A stretch of 13,269 bases of DNA, taken from assembly GCA_910583775.1 (NCBI GenBank), contig CAJTYD010000077.1, forward strand, positions 1 through 13,269. The letters run 5' to 3'. This document shows positions 5,339 through 13,230 of the stretch, piece after piece (positions within the stretch are counted from its first letter, which is position 1; each line of letters starts with the position of its first letter). This stretch comes from an uncultured Muribaculaceae bacterium. GTDB taxonomy: Bacteria; Bacteroidota; Bacteroidia; Bacteroidales; Muribaculaceae. Position numbers and translations under genes: made by a program. Under the pieces are notes generated by a model. It had not been told where the DNA came from. It searched no databases and saw nothing but the letters and a program-made list of their open reading frames with translations.

Positions 5339-6847
5339 ATGCTTAAGGCTAAGCTTTATTTGATCATTGTAGTGATTACAATGATATTATGCACCTTCAA
5401 TACAAAAGCCGAATGGAATGACTCCATCCGGTATAAAGGAGAGGTAGTTTTCGATTTTGCCGGAGGTAAACATACTCCTTTCTGGTTGATGAATAACCAA
5501 TATGGCCTTTCCTCAATCGAAAAGAATAACGGATATCTCCGTCTTGGAACATTCAAAGACCTTGACCGCACAAAGAAATTCTCTTGGGGAGTCGGAGTCG
5601 ATCTCGCAGTCGGCTATCGTATGCAGTCAGTATTCAATATCCAGCAGCTATACGGAGAGGTGAAATACAGATGCCTCGATCTAATGGTCGGTAGCAAAGA
5701 GATTCCCGGCTTCATATCCGATCCAGAACTCGCTTCCGGCAATCTGCTGTATGCCAACAACGCCCGTCCTATTCCGCAGGTAAGAGCCGGTATCTTTGAT
5801 TATGCCGATTTCTGGGTTTGTAAAGGCTGGTTTGCAGTAAAAGGCTATATAGCATTCGGCAAATTCACCGACAACAACTGGATTAAACACTGGGTAAATC
5901 CTGATACTAAATATACTTTGGGTACACTTTACCATTCAAAAGCAATCTTCTTCCGAGGCGGCAACTCAAATAAATTTCCCCTCGAATTTGAATTAGGAAT
6001 GGAAATGGCAACCGAATTCGGGGGAACGACATATAATTATCCATCAATAGGAGAGAAGTTGAAGATGCCTAAAACATTAAAAAATTGGTTAAAGGCTATA
6101 ATCCCAATGGGAGGAGGCTCAGATACACCAGATGGAGAACAACAGAATGTAGAAGGCAATATGCTTGGAACTTGGAATTTTGCCCTTTCATGGAATCCTA
6201 AAACTGATTGGAGCGTCAAGGTCTATTATGAACATTTTTTTGAAGATCATTCTATGCTGACATTTGATTTTCCCTGGAAGGACGGTCTTTATGGTATTCA
6301 GGCAAAACTACCTAAAAATAGATGGATTTCGGATATTGTATATGAATATCTTTATATGAAAGATCAGTCAGGGCCAGTATTTTGGAATCATACTCCTGAG
6401 ATCAATGAACAAGTCAGCGGACTTGATAATTATTACAACCATTATATTTATAATGGTTGGCAGCATTGGGGCATGGGAATCGGAAATCCATTGATTATTG
6501 CTCCAATATATAATGCCGACCATCATTTATTCTTATCTTCCACTCGAATGTGGGGACATCATCTCGGATTTAAAGGACACCCTTTGGATGAATTGGGTTA
6601 TCGAATACTGATGTCGTATCAGAAAAGTTGGGGAACATATTTACATCCATTTGAAAAAGTTAAATCCTCCTTTAATTTATTGGCTGAAGTCTCGTATGCT
6701 CCTAAAAAATTGAAGGGTTGGAAATTAGATTTGTCTTATGGTTTTGATTCCGGGTCTCTTATTGGGAATAGCTATGGAATTAGACTTAAAATTTGCAAGT
6801 CCGGATGGTTTCTGTCATCTAAAAGCAAGAAAAGATATACTTTATAA
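5339..6847 (+). CDS. wzi: Capsule assembly Wzi-family outer-membrane protein
   Basis: I chose ATG 5339 over the TTG at 5312 because it puts a normal signal peptide at the N-terminus (MLKAKLYLIIVVITMIL, then NTKA), giving 502 residues, close to the usual size of Bacteroidetes members. The mature protein shows the pattern of this beta-barrel family: YKGEVVFDFAGGKHTPFWLM, NQYGLSS near the start, repeated strands with aromatic girdles, a middle loop (MLGTWNFALSWNPKTDWSVKVYYE), and late strands (HHLGFKGHPLDELGYRILMS). Wzi proteins of enterobacteria bind capsular polysaccharide at the outer surface; Bacteroidetes homologues commonly sit in or beside polysaccharide loci. DNA here is AT-rich compared with legB-legC downstream. 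It is followed 12 bases later by a lipoprotein gene, suggesting a two-gene unit. Confidence 0.88.
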   Translation: MLKAKLYLIIVVITMILCTFNTKAEWNDSIRYKGEVVFDFAGGKHTPFWLMNNQYGLSSIEKNNGYLRLGTFKDLDRTKKFSWGVGVDLAVGYRMQSVFNIQQLYGEVKYRCLDLMVGSKEIPGFISDPELASGNLLYANNARPIPQVRAGIFDYADFWVCKGWFAVKGYIAFGKFTDNNWIKHWVNPDTKYTLGTLYHSKAIFFRGGNSNKFPLEFELGMEMATEFGGTTYNYPSIGEKLKMPKTLKNWLKAIIPMGGGSDTPDGEQQNVEGNMLGTWNFALSWNPKTDWSVKVYYEHFFEDHSMLTFDFPWKDGLYGIQAKLPKNRWISDIVYEYLYMKDQSGPVFWNHTPEINEQVSGLDNYYNHYIYNGWQHWGMGIGNPLIIAPIYNADHHLFLSSTRMWGHHLGFKGHPLDELGYRILMSYQKSWGTYLHPFEKVKSSFNLLAEVSYAPKKLKGWKLDLSYGFDSGSLIGNSYGIRLKICKSGWFLSSKSKKRYTL

Positions 6848-6859
6848 TAAAATTGCTAT

Positions 6860-7273
6860 ATGAAATCTAAAATCAGGATTTTCATAAGTTTGTTCGTCTA
6901 TATATCTCTTATTCTACCCTTGAGCTCTTGCAAAAAAGCGTCTTATAATGGCGATCTTGATGGAAATTGGAGAATTGTTTCTATTGAGAATATAGAGAAC
7001 GGAACCATAACTAAACCTGTGCAACAATTCATAGCGTTCCAATTACATCTTGTCCAATTATCACCTGTCGGCATATATGGTAATTTACAATATAATTCAG
7101 AGGATTCAATTTTATTATTGGATTTCCCTTATTCTGAAAATGATAGCGGAGAATTCTTACTCTCTCAATATGGTATAGATAGTAATCCTATAACATTTTA
7201 TATAGAGGAATTGAATTCTAAGCATCTTAGATTAAGGTCTAAAGAAAATCTTATTACCTGTGATAGATTTTAG
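6860..7273 (+). CDS. Small lipocalin-like lipoprotein
   Basis: A 137-residue protein whose N-terminus is a lipoprotein signal: MKSKIRIFISLFVYISLIL, then LSSC at residues 21-24 as lipobox, so Cys24 would be lipidated. The residues after Cys are KKAS. The mature part begins with GDLDGNWRIVSIE, the typical first strand of Bacteroidetes lipocalin-like lipoproteins, followed by short beta strands (SILLLDFPYS, PITFYIEEL, LRLRSKENLITC). It lies 12 bases after wzi and is probably co-transcribed with it. Function is unknown to me; binding a hydrophobic or glycan ligand at the membrane is a guess from the fold. After the stop, an eight-T run near 7302-7309 might contribute to termination, but no strong stem precedes it. 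Confidence 0.75.
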   Translation: MKSKIRIFISLFVYISLILPLSSCKKASYNGDLDGNWRIVSIENIENGTITKPVQQFIAFQLHLVQLSPVGIYGNLQYNSEDSILLLDFPYSENDSGEFLLSQYGIDSNPITFYIEELNSKHLRLRSKENLITCDRF

Positions 7274-7356
7274 ACATTAACTCTTTGATGATGTTATTAG
7301 ATTTTTTTTAAAACATATTTGCTATCAGGGAATTAATAAATTTACTTAAATTTAAG

Positions 7357-8577
7357 ATGATTATAAGTCTATTCGATATAGCGCAGTTCACGAAGGATTG
7401 CGTGATCCATCGGTCGCAGAGCCTGTTCGCGCCCGACATCGAGGCAAACGCCGCGGCGCTGCGTCGCGAGATCGAGGGACGCAGCGTGCTAGTGGTCGGC
7501 GGCGCCGGGTCGATCGGCTCGTCGTTCATACGCGCCGTGCTCCGCTTCAACCCGTCGAAGCTCGTGGTGGTCGACCTCAACGAGAACGGCCTCGCCGAGC
7601 TGACGCGCGATCTCCGCTCGTCGGCTTCCCTGAAGGTGCCCGAAACCTACCTCACGTATACACTCGACTTCGCCGACCCGCTTTTCGAGCGTATTTTCCG
7701 CGAGCACGGTGGCTTCGACATCGTGGCCAACTTCTCGGCCCACAAGCATGTGCGCAGCGAGAAAGACCGCTTTTCTGTCGAGGCGTTGCTGCGCAACAAC
7801 GTGCTGAAGGCCAAGCGACTGCTCGACCTGCTCGCCGAGATCCCGCCGAAGCATTTCTTCTGTGTCTCCACCGACAAGGCCGCCAACCCGGTCAACGTGA
7901 TGGGGGCGAGCAAGCGCGTGATGGAGGACCTCATAATGTCCTACCGCCCTTATTTCAAGGTCACTACGGCGCGTTTCGCCAACGTGGCCTTCTCCAACGG
8001 TTCGCTTCCGCTGAGCTTCATCGACCGCATGACAAGCCGTCAGCCGCTCGTGGCGCCGAAGGACGTGAAGCGCTATTTCGTATCGCTCGAGGAGAGCGGC
8101 CAGATCTGTATGCTCGCCTGTATGCTCGGTAACAACGGTGAGATCTTTTTTCCCAAGCTCGGCGAGGAGAAGATGACAACCTTCTCGGCGATCTGCGATG
8201 ACTTCCTGCGCGTGATGGGCTATTCTGCTCATGAATGCTCTTCAGACGAGGAGGCTAAGGCCGTCGCGGCGCGCATGACGCCCGACAGCCGCGAATATCC
8301 TGTGGTTTATTTCAACAGCGACACCACGGGCGAGAAGGATCATGAGGAATTTTTCGTGGAAGGGGAGAGCCTCGACCGCGAGCGGTTCGCATCGCTCGGC
8401 GTGATCACCGATACGCCTCACCGCGATCGCGCGGTGGTGGAGGCCTTCATACGGGAGCTCGAAGCGATATTCGCGAACCCCGCCTTCACCAAAGAGGAAG
8501 TGATAGCCGCGATGCAGCGCTTCCTGCCCAATTTCTGCCACGAGGAGAAAGGGAAGAGCCTCGACGACAAAATGTAA
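7357..8577 (+). CDS. legB: NDP-N-acetylglucosamine 4,6-dehydratase (LegB-like)
   Basis: A 406-residue extended SDR enzyme of the polysaccharide-biosynthesis dehydratase group (FlaA1/CapD/WbpM type). The NAD(P)-binding motif GGAGSIGSS is at 48-56 and the acidic end of strand two at VVDLNENG (71-78). The catalytic region STDKAANPVNVMGASKR has Thr172, Asp173 and Lys174, with Met182 at the site occupied by Tyr in most SDRs and Lys186 after it; this Met variant is known from WbpM. The expected product is the 4-keto-6-deoxy sugar nucleotide. Placement directly before a LegC-like aminotransferase makes LegB the best name; a general CapD-like role is the alternative. It starts at ATG 7357, 83 bp after the lipoprotein gene. 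The first few codons are AT-rich and the rest strikingly GC-rich, so a recombination joint may lie near 7380. Confidence 0.8.
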   Translation: MIISLFDIAQFTKDCVIHRSQSLFAPDIEANAAALRREIEGRSVLVVGGAGSIGSSFIRAVLRFNPSKLVVVDLNENGLAELTRDLRSSASLKVPETYLTYTLDFADPLFERIFREHGGFDIVANFSAHKHVRSEKDRFSVEALLRNNVLKAKRLLDLLAEIPPKHFFCVSTDKAANPVNVMGASKRVMEDLIMSYRPYFKVTTARFANVAFSNGSLPLSFIDRMTSRQPLVAPKDVKRYFVSLEESGQICMLACMLGNNGEIFFPKLGEEKMTTFSAICDDFLRVMGYSAHECSSDEEAKAVAARMTPDSREYPVVYFNSDTTGEKDHEEFFVEGESLDRERFASLGVITDTPHRDRAVVEAFIRELEAIFANPAFTKEEVIAAMQRFLPNFCHEEKGKSLDDKM

Positions 8578-8580
8578 TAT

Positions 8581-8608
8581 AATTTTGAATGTTGAATTGG
8601 GCTGACGC
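8581..8608. repeat. Short copy of the TTGAATTGGGCTGACGC repeat between legB and legC
   Basis: The 28 bases starting AATTTTGAATGTTGAATTGG and continuing to GGGCTGACGC match the first part of the intergenic repeats at 3215 and 4301. It fills most of the 43-bp gap between legB and legC. This is a third, truncated copy of the family, inside the biosynthetic part of the locus. Confidence 0.85.
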
Positions 8609-8620
8609 CGAAATAAATTT

Positions 8621-9775
8621 ATGTATCAGGATATTGTAGAATTTATACGGGGGAGATTCGGCGCGACGGGCGATGAACGGGTGATGCTCCATCACCCGAC
8701 GTTTGCCGGCAACGAGAAGAAATACCTCGAGGAATGCATCGACACGACGTTCGTGTCGAGCGTCGGGGCGTTCGTCGACCGTTTCGAGCGCGACATGGAG
8801 CGCTACACGGGTGCTGCGAAGGCCGTGGTCTGCGTGAGCGGCACCAACGCGCTCCACATGGCGATGATGCTCGCCGGCGTTGAGCGCGACGACGAGGTGC
8901 TGACGCAGGCGCTCACCTTCATCGCCACCTGCAACGCCATCAGCTACATCGGCGCGCACCCGGTGTTCATCGATGTCGACCTCGACACGATGGGCCTGTC
9001 GCCGCGTGCCGTGGAGCGCTGGCTCGAGGAGAACGCCGAGCTTAAAGACGGTAATTGCCGCAACAGAAAGACGGGACGCCGCGTGAAGGCGTGCGTGCCG
9101 ATGCATACTTTCGGACACCCGGTCCATCTCGACGAACTCATGGAGGTGTGCCGCAAGTGGAACATCGAGCTTGTCGAGGACGCCGCCGAGAGCATCGGCT
9201 CGCTTTACAAGGGGCGTCATACCGGAACCTTCGGCAAGGTAGGAGCCATCAGCTTCAACGGCAACAAGACGATTACTGCCGGCGGAGGCGGCATGCTGCT
9301 TTTTCAGGACAAAGAGCTCGGCGAATATGCCAAGCATCTGACAACGCAGGCGAAGGTGCCCCACCGCTGGGCATTCATTCACGACCATATCGGCTACAAC
9401 TACCGTATGCCGAACATCAACGCCGCCCTTGGCTGCGCGCAGCTCGAGCAGATCGACGGCTTCATCGACAGCAAGCGCGCCACGGCCGAGGCCTACGCCC
9501 GCTACTTCGTCTCGGAGCCTCACGGCATCAAGTTCATGAAAGAGCCGGAGGACACGCGGTCGAACTACTGGCTGAACGCCATCCTGATGCCCGACCGCGA
9601 GTCGCAGCAGGAATTTCTCGAATACACCAACGACCACGGCGTGATGACGCGCCCCGTCTGGGAGCTGATGAACCGGCTGCCGATGTTCGAGGCCGCGCAG
9701 AACGACGGCCTCGCCAACTCCCGCTGGCTTGCCGACCGCATCGTCAACCTCCCCTCCGGCGTGATCCTTTCGTAA
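8621..9775 (+). CDS. legC: PLP-dependent sugar aminotransferase (LegC-like, DegT/DnrJ/EryC1/StrS family)
   Basis: A 384-residue aminotransferase of normal length. The opening (IVEFIRGRFG, HHPTFAGNEKKYLEECIDTT, FVSSVGAFVDRFE) is characteristic of the LegC subgroup. Gly74-Thr75 (SGTNALHMA) should bind the PLP phosphate, Asp187 (VEDAAES) pairs with the pyridine nitrogen, and Lys216 (SFNGNKTITAGGGGM) is the Schiff-base lysine. In the legionaminic pathway LegC aminates C4 of the 4-keto-6-deoxy sugar made by LegB, with glutamate as usual donor. Start ATG 8621 lies 43 bp after legB, and both genes share a GC-rich composition unlike legI onward, suggesting they travelled as a pair. The antisense strand has a long open frame, which I regard as a composition artefact. 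Confidence 0.88.
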   Translation: MYQDIVEFIRGRFGATGDERVMLHHPTFAGNEKKYLEECIDTTFVSSVGAFVDRFERDMERYTGAAKAVVCVSGTNALHMAMMLAGVERDDEVLTQALTFIATCNAISYIGAHPVFIDVDLDTMGLSPRAVERWLEENAELKDGNCRNRKTGRRVKACVPMHTFGHPVHLDELMEVCRKWNIELVEDAAESIGSLYKGRHTGTFGKVGAISFNGNKTITAGGGGMLLFQDKELGEYAKHLTTQAKVPHRWAFIHDHIGYNYRMPNINAALGCAQLEQIDGFIDSKRATAEAYARYFVSEPHGIKFMKEPEDTRSNYWLNAILMPDRESQQEFLEYTNDHGVMTRPVWELMNRLPMFEAAQNDGLANSRWLADRIVNLPSGVILS

Positions 9776-9776
9776 T

Positions 9777-9804
9777 TTTTGAATCGAAATATTTAGATTC
9801 GAAA
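9777..9804. promoter_or_regulatory. Small inverted repeat between legC and legI
   Basis: TTTTGAATC (9777-9785) and GATTCGAAA (9796-9804) are inverted with one mismatch around ten bases, in the 38-bp gap where composition switches from GC-rich legC to AT-rich legI. It could be a weak hairpin or a trace of the recombination that joined the two parts. No U-tract terminator is evident. Confidence 0.4.
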
Positions 9805-9813
9805 GTTTTGATT

Positions 9814-10833
9814 ATGTCAGATAAAGTGCATGTGACAATCATAGCCGAGGCCGGCGTGAATCATAACGGTTCTCTCGAATTAGCGAAGAGGCTTGTGGAC
9901 GCAGCCTTAGATGCTGGAGCGGATATTGTAAAATTTCAGACTTTCAAGGCAGATAGAATCGCTACGAGACAGGCTCATCAAGCTGAATACCAGAAGAAAA
10001 ATCAAAACAACAACGGACAGTCTCAGCTTGAGATGCTAAAAAGGCTGGAACTGTCAGATTCAGATCATCGCGAACTTTTGTCATATTGCGAAGAAAAGGG
10101 TATAAAGTTCTGGTCAACCGCTTTTGATCTTGATTCAATAGAATATCTTAGAAATCTTGGAATAGATCTTTGGAAAATTCCATCCGGAGAAATAACCAAT
10201 TATCCGTATTTGAAAAAGATAGCCTCATTCAATCAACCGGTGATAGTGTCTACCGGAATGTGTGAAATGGATGATGTCTCGCGAGCTATCGATGCATTGA
10301 CAAACAACGGCCTTGAAAGAGAAAAAATTACCTTGCTCCATTGCAATACCGAATATCCAACACCCATGGAAGATGTCAATCTTAAGGCTATGGAGACAAT
10401 GCGACGGAAATTCGGATTGGAAATAGGATATTCAGACCACACACGAGGGATAGAGATTCCGATAGCCGCGGTAGCTCTCGGAGCAACAGTAATAGAAAAA
10501 CATATAACCCTTGACAGAGGAATGGAAGGACCTGACCACAAGGCCTCCATAGAACCGATAGAGCTTAAAGCCATGGTCAGCGCCATCCGGAATGTCGAGA
10601 AGGCTTTGGGAGACGGTAAGAAGAGAATTTCTCCATCCGAACGAAAGAATATTGCAATAGCAAGAAAAAGCATTGTCGCATCGCGACCTATTGCAGAAGG
10701 AGAAGTGTTTACCGAGGAGAATTTAGCCGTTAAAAGACCAGGTTCAGGAATATCACCTATGAGATGGGAGGAAGTCTTAGGCCAAAAAGCATCTCGCTGC
10801 TTTAATACTGACGAATTGATAGAGATTAAGTAA
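9814..10833 (+). CDS. legI: Nonulosonic acid synthase (LegI/NeuB-like)
   Basis: A 339-residue sialate-synthase-family enzyme. Residues 11-19 are AEAGVNHNG, followed by ADIVKFQTFKA (36-46), the substrate loop KIPSGEITN (121-129), and His209 (YSDHTRG) and His230 (EKHITLD), which match the metal-binding histidines of NeuB. The C-terminal part (about 280-339) has the SAF/antifreeze-like domain with VKRPGSGISP. It condenses a 6-carbon N-acetyl amino sugar with phosphoenolpyruvate; with LegB and LegC beside it, the likely product is N,N'-diacetyllegionaminate. N-acetylneuraminate or pseudaminate cannot be excluded from sequence alone. I chose ATG 9814 because the family N-terminus (VTIIAEAG) begins right after it; the frame stays open upstream into legC, but that part reads as arginine-rich shadow sequence. 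The gene ends 7 bp before the next. Confidence 0.88.
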   Translation: MSDKVHVTIIAEAGVNHNGSLELAKRLVDAALDAGADIVKFQTFKADRIATRQAHQAEYQKKNQNNNGQSQLEMLKRLELSDSDHRELLSYCEEKGIKFWSTAFDLDSIEYLRNLGIDLWKIPSGEITNYPYLKKIASFNQPVIVSTGMCEMDDVSRAIDALTNNGLEREKITLLHCNTEYPTPMEDVNLKAMETMRRKFGLEIGYSDHTRGIEIPIAAVALGATVIEKHITLDRGMEGPDHKASIEPIELKAMVSAIRNVEKALGDGKKRISPSERKNIAIARKSIVASRPIAEGEVFTEENLAVKRPGSGISPMRWEEVLGQKASRCFNTDELIEIK

Positions 10834-10840
10834 TATCATC

Positions 10841-11554
10841 ATGAAGAATATACTTATAACGATTTGTGCCAGGGGTGGCTCAAAAGGAATCCCGGGCAAG
10901 AATATCAAGCCTGTCGGAGGGAAGCCCCTTTTAGCATATACTGTCGAAACAGCAATGAAAGTCGCGGAAAAATATAATGCCGACATAATCCTGTCAACTG
11001 ACTCCGAGCAGATAAAAGCTGTCGGCAAAGAATGCGGACTTGACACAGAATATAAACGCCCCGACTATCTTGCCAACGATACATGCAGCAAGACAGACGC
11101 CATCAAGGCCGCTCTTGAATATGCCGAGCGGAATAACGGCAAACGATATGATTATGTAGTTGATCTTGATGTCACTTCTCCGATTCGTACTGTAGAAGAT
11201 ATCGAGAAATCGATAGAGTTATTGGAGGAGAACAGTGAGGCATTGACAGTCTTTTCCGTAAATCCGTGTGCCCGGAATCCTTACTTCAATATGGTGGAAA
11301 GGAAAGACAATGGATTCTATGGCGTAGTTTTGGGGGGCAAATACACGACACGTCAGTCTGCACCAAAAGTCTATGACATGAACGCCTCCATTTACGTCTA
11401 TACAAGAGAGTCATTGTTGCGTGGGAATCCGACTGCCGTAACCGACAGGTCTCTTGTCTATGTGATGGACCATATATGTTTTGATCTTGACGAACCGCAG
11501 GACTATGACTATCTCGCTTATCTTCTCGACACAGGAAAGATAAAGATAAACTGA
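10841..11554 (+). CDS. legF: CMP-nonulosonate cytidylyltransferase (LegF/NeuA-like)
   Basis: A 237-residue cytidylyltransferase. The nucleotide-binding signature ARGGSKGIPGKNI is at 10-22, with GGKPLLAYTVETA next (26-38), the LSTDSEQIKAVG motif (51-62), RPDYLANDT (73-81) and the metal-site region VVDLDVTSPIRT (106-117). The late FDLDEPQDYDYL segment supplies the second conserved acidic group. It activates the legI product with CTP to a CMP-sugar for a glycosyltransferase. Start ATG 10841 is 7 bp after legI and the stop is 10 bp before the next gene, so these are almost certainly one operon. It has no extra C-terminal domain and matches the short single-domain members in length. Sequence alone does not distinguish CMP-Leg from CMP-Neu synthesis; context favours the former. 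Confidence 0.88.
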   Translation: MKNILITICARGGSKGIPGKNIKPVGGKPLLAYTVETAMKVAEKYNADIILSTDSEQIKAVGKECGLDTEYKRPDYLANDTCSKTDAIKAALEYAERNNGKRYDYVVDLDVTSPIRTVEDIEKSIELLEENSEALTVFSVNPCARNPYFNMVERKDNGFYGVVLGGKYTTRQSAPKVYDMNASIYVYTRESLLRGNPTAVTDRSLVYVMDHICFDLDEPQDYDYLAYLLDTGKIKIN

Positions 11555-11564
11555 CAGTATAGCG

Positions 11565-12494
11565 ATGAATATACTGATAATAGGGTTAGGCTCGATTGCA
11601 AAAAAACATATATCAGCGCTGAGGGAGTTGGTTCCGGATGCGAGGATTTACGCATTGCGTTCCGGAAAGAATGCCGGGCAATATGAGGATGTTGAGAATA
11701 TCTATAGTCTCGAAGACACGGATGTGAAATTTGATTTCTGTATAATCTCAAATCCAACCTCCAAACACGCCGAAACAATAGAATGCCTGTTAGACAGAGA
11801 AATTCCACTATTTATAGAAAAACCGGTTTTCGGAGACTTAAATCACGAAGATTTGGTTCGAAAGGTAAAGGAGAAGGGAATCCTTAATTATGTGGCATGC
11901 AATCTAAGATTCCTTGACAGTATACGTTTCCTGCATGACTATATTTCCGCCAACCCGAGCCACAGGGTAAATGAGGTGAATGTCTATTGCGGTTCATATT
12001 TACCGGACTGGCGACCCGGCACCGATTACCGTGAATGTTACAGTGCTATTCCCGAACTTGGAGGAGGCGTCAATATTGACCTTATCCATGATATTGATTA
12101 TGTATACTGGATTTTCGGGAATCCAAAAGAATCATTCGGATTTTGCAGAAACAACTCCTCTCTTGATATTCGAGCGATAGATTATGCCAACTATCTTCTG
12201 GTTTATCCGGAATTCTCAGCCTCAGTCATATTGAATTATTATAGACGAGACTATAAACGAACAATAGAGGTAGTTTTCGAGGATGAGACCTGGCTCGCCG
12301 ATATCAACAAGAATATAATCACCGACTGCAAAGGAAATATTGTATTTAAGGGAGCTAATAGTCCGATTGAGACTTATAAGGCTCAGCTTGAATATTTCCT
12401 GAGACTTCTTGAAGGGCAGGAGAAGGCTGAAAATGATGTGGAAAAAGCATACGAAGTTTTGAAAATATGCATGAAATATGAAAGACCTCAATAA
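11565..12494 (+). CDS. Gfo/Idh/MocA-family NAD(P)-dependent oxidoreductase
   Basis: A 309-residue protein with the family's N-terminal Rossmann fold (ILIIGLGSIAKKH, 3-15), ISNPTSKHAE (61-70) and the signature EKP (85-87). The C-terminal domain has ELGGGVNIDLIHDIDYVYWIFG (about 164-185), where Asp172 and His175-Asp176 fit the substrate/catalytic region of the family. The natural substrate is not evident; members in surface-glycan loci oxidise or reduce sugar nucleotides or free sugars. Between legF and a PtmA-like gene, it may work on the nonulosonate precursor branch, similar in position to accessory oxidoreductase genes of Campylobacter legionaminic clusters. It overlaps the next gene by 17 bases, implying translational coupling. 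Confidence 0.82.
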   Translation: MNILIIGLGSIAKKHISALRELVPDARIYALRSGKNAGQYEDVENIYSLEDTDVKFDFCIISNPTSKHAETIECLLDREIPLFIEKPVFGDLNHEDLVRKVKEKGILNYVACNLRFLDSIRFLHDYISANPSHRVNEVNVYCGSYLPDWRPGTDYRECYSAIPELGGGVNIDLIHDIDYVYWIFGNPKESFGFCRNNSSLDIRAIDYANYLLVYPEFSASVILNYYRRDYKRTIEVVFEDETWLADINKNIITDCKGNIVFKGANSPIETYKAQLEYFLRLLEGQEKAENDVEKAYEVLKICMKYERPQ

Positions 12495-13230
12495 AAAAGT
12501 AATAATTGTTGCCGGAGCCAATGGACTTATAGGCAAGGAAATTGTAAATGAACTTGTCGAGCATGAAGCGACAGTAGTCAGTGCCGATATTTCCTTTGTG
12601 ACAGAGATTGTCAACGATAAATTCGCGACTTATAAGCTTGATCTTCTGTCAAATGAATCGATCGATGGCCTTGTGAAATTCACTCTTGATCATTTCGGCA
12701 GAATCGACGGCCTTATCAATTCCGCTTATCCGCGTACCAAAGACTGGGGAAAATATAAATTCGAAGACACTCCGTTCAGACACTGGTCGGAAAACATCAG
12801 TATCCAGCTGAATTCAGTTTTTTATCTTGATCAGCAGGTTGCTAAAGTGATGGAAAAACAGCATGAAGGTTCGATCGTGAACTTCGGATCTATCTACGGA
12901 ATTGTAGGCAATGACTTTACCATCTATGAAGATTATAACGGCTCGTCGCCCGCAGAATACTGTGCGATAAAGGGTGGAATCATCAATTTTACCCGCTACC
13001 TCGCTTCTTGGCTCGGAAAACATAATGTCCGGGTCAATTGCGTATGTCCCGGGGGGATATGGGATAACCAGAGAGAGGAGTTTGTAAGGAATTATAATCA
13101 CAGATGTCCGATGAAGAGGATGGGCAATCCTGACGATATCGCACCGTTATGTCTTTTTCTCGTTTCGGATGGAGCCAAATATATAACAGGTCAGATAATC
13201 GCCGCCGACGGAGGGTGGACAGCGATATGA
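12478..13230 (+). CDS. ptmA: Short-chain dehydrogenase/reductase, PtmA-like
   Basis: A 250-residue classical SDR. The cofactor motif GANGLIG is at 13-19, the Asn-containing segment LINSAY at 79-84, the catalytic Ser in VNFGSIYG (Ser138), and Tyr161 and Lys165 in YCAIK complete the active site. The C-terminal ITGQIIAADGGW is typical. The stretch NSAYPRTKDWG resembles my recollection of Campylobacter PtmA, a flagellin-glycan gene linked to legionaminic acid, so I suggest that name; the biochemical substrate of PtmA is not firmly known to me. Start ATG 12478 overlaps the preceding oxidoreductase by 17 bases, and its stop overlaps the next start as ATGA, so translation of all three is likely coupled. 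Confidence 0.8.
   Translation: MKDLNKKVIIVAGANGLIGKEIVNELVEHEATVVSADISFVTEIVNDKFATYKLDLLSNESIDGLVKFTLDHFGRIDGLINSAYPRTKDWGKYKFEDTPFRHWSENISIQLNSVFYLDQQVAKVMEKQHEGSIVNFGSIYGIVGNDFTIYEDYNGSSPAEYCAIKGGIINFTRYLASWLGKHNVRVNCVCPGGIWDNQREEFVRNYNHRCPMKRMGNPDDIAPLCLFLVSDGAKYITGQIIAADGGWTAI

Noticed and set aside
7398..8132. 244-codon + strand open frame overlapping legB
   Set aside because: Arg/Ala/Pro-rich out-of-frame shadow caused by high GC; legB motifs are in the other frame.
8486..9637. 383-codon open frame on the minus strand
   Set aside because: Antisense to legC in GC-rich DNA, where stop codons are rare; the legC frame has all catalytic motifs.
9055..9813. Upstream extension of the legI frame inside legC
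   Set aside because: The extension is arginine-rich shadow sequence; the synthase family N-terminus starts just after ATG 9814.
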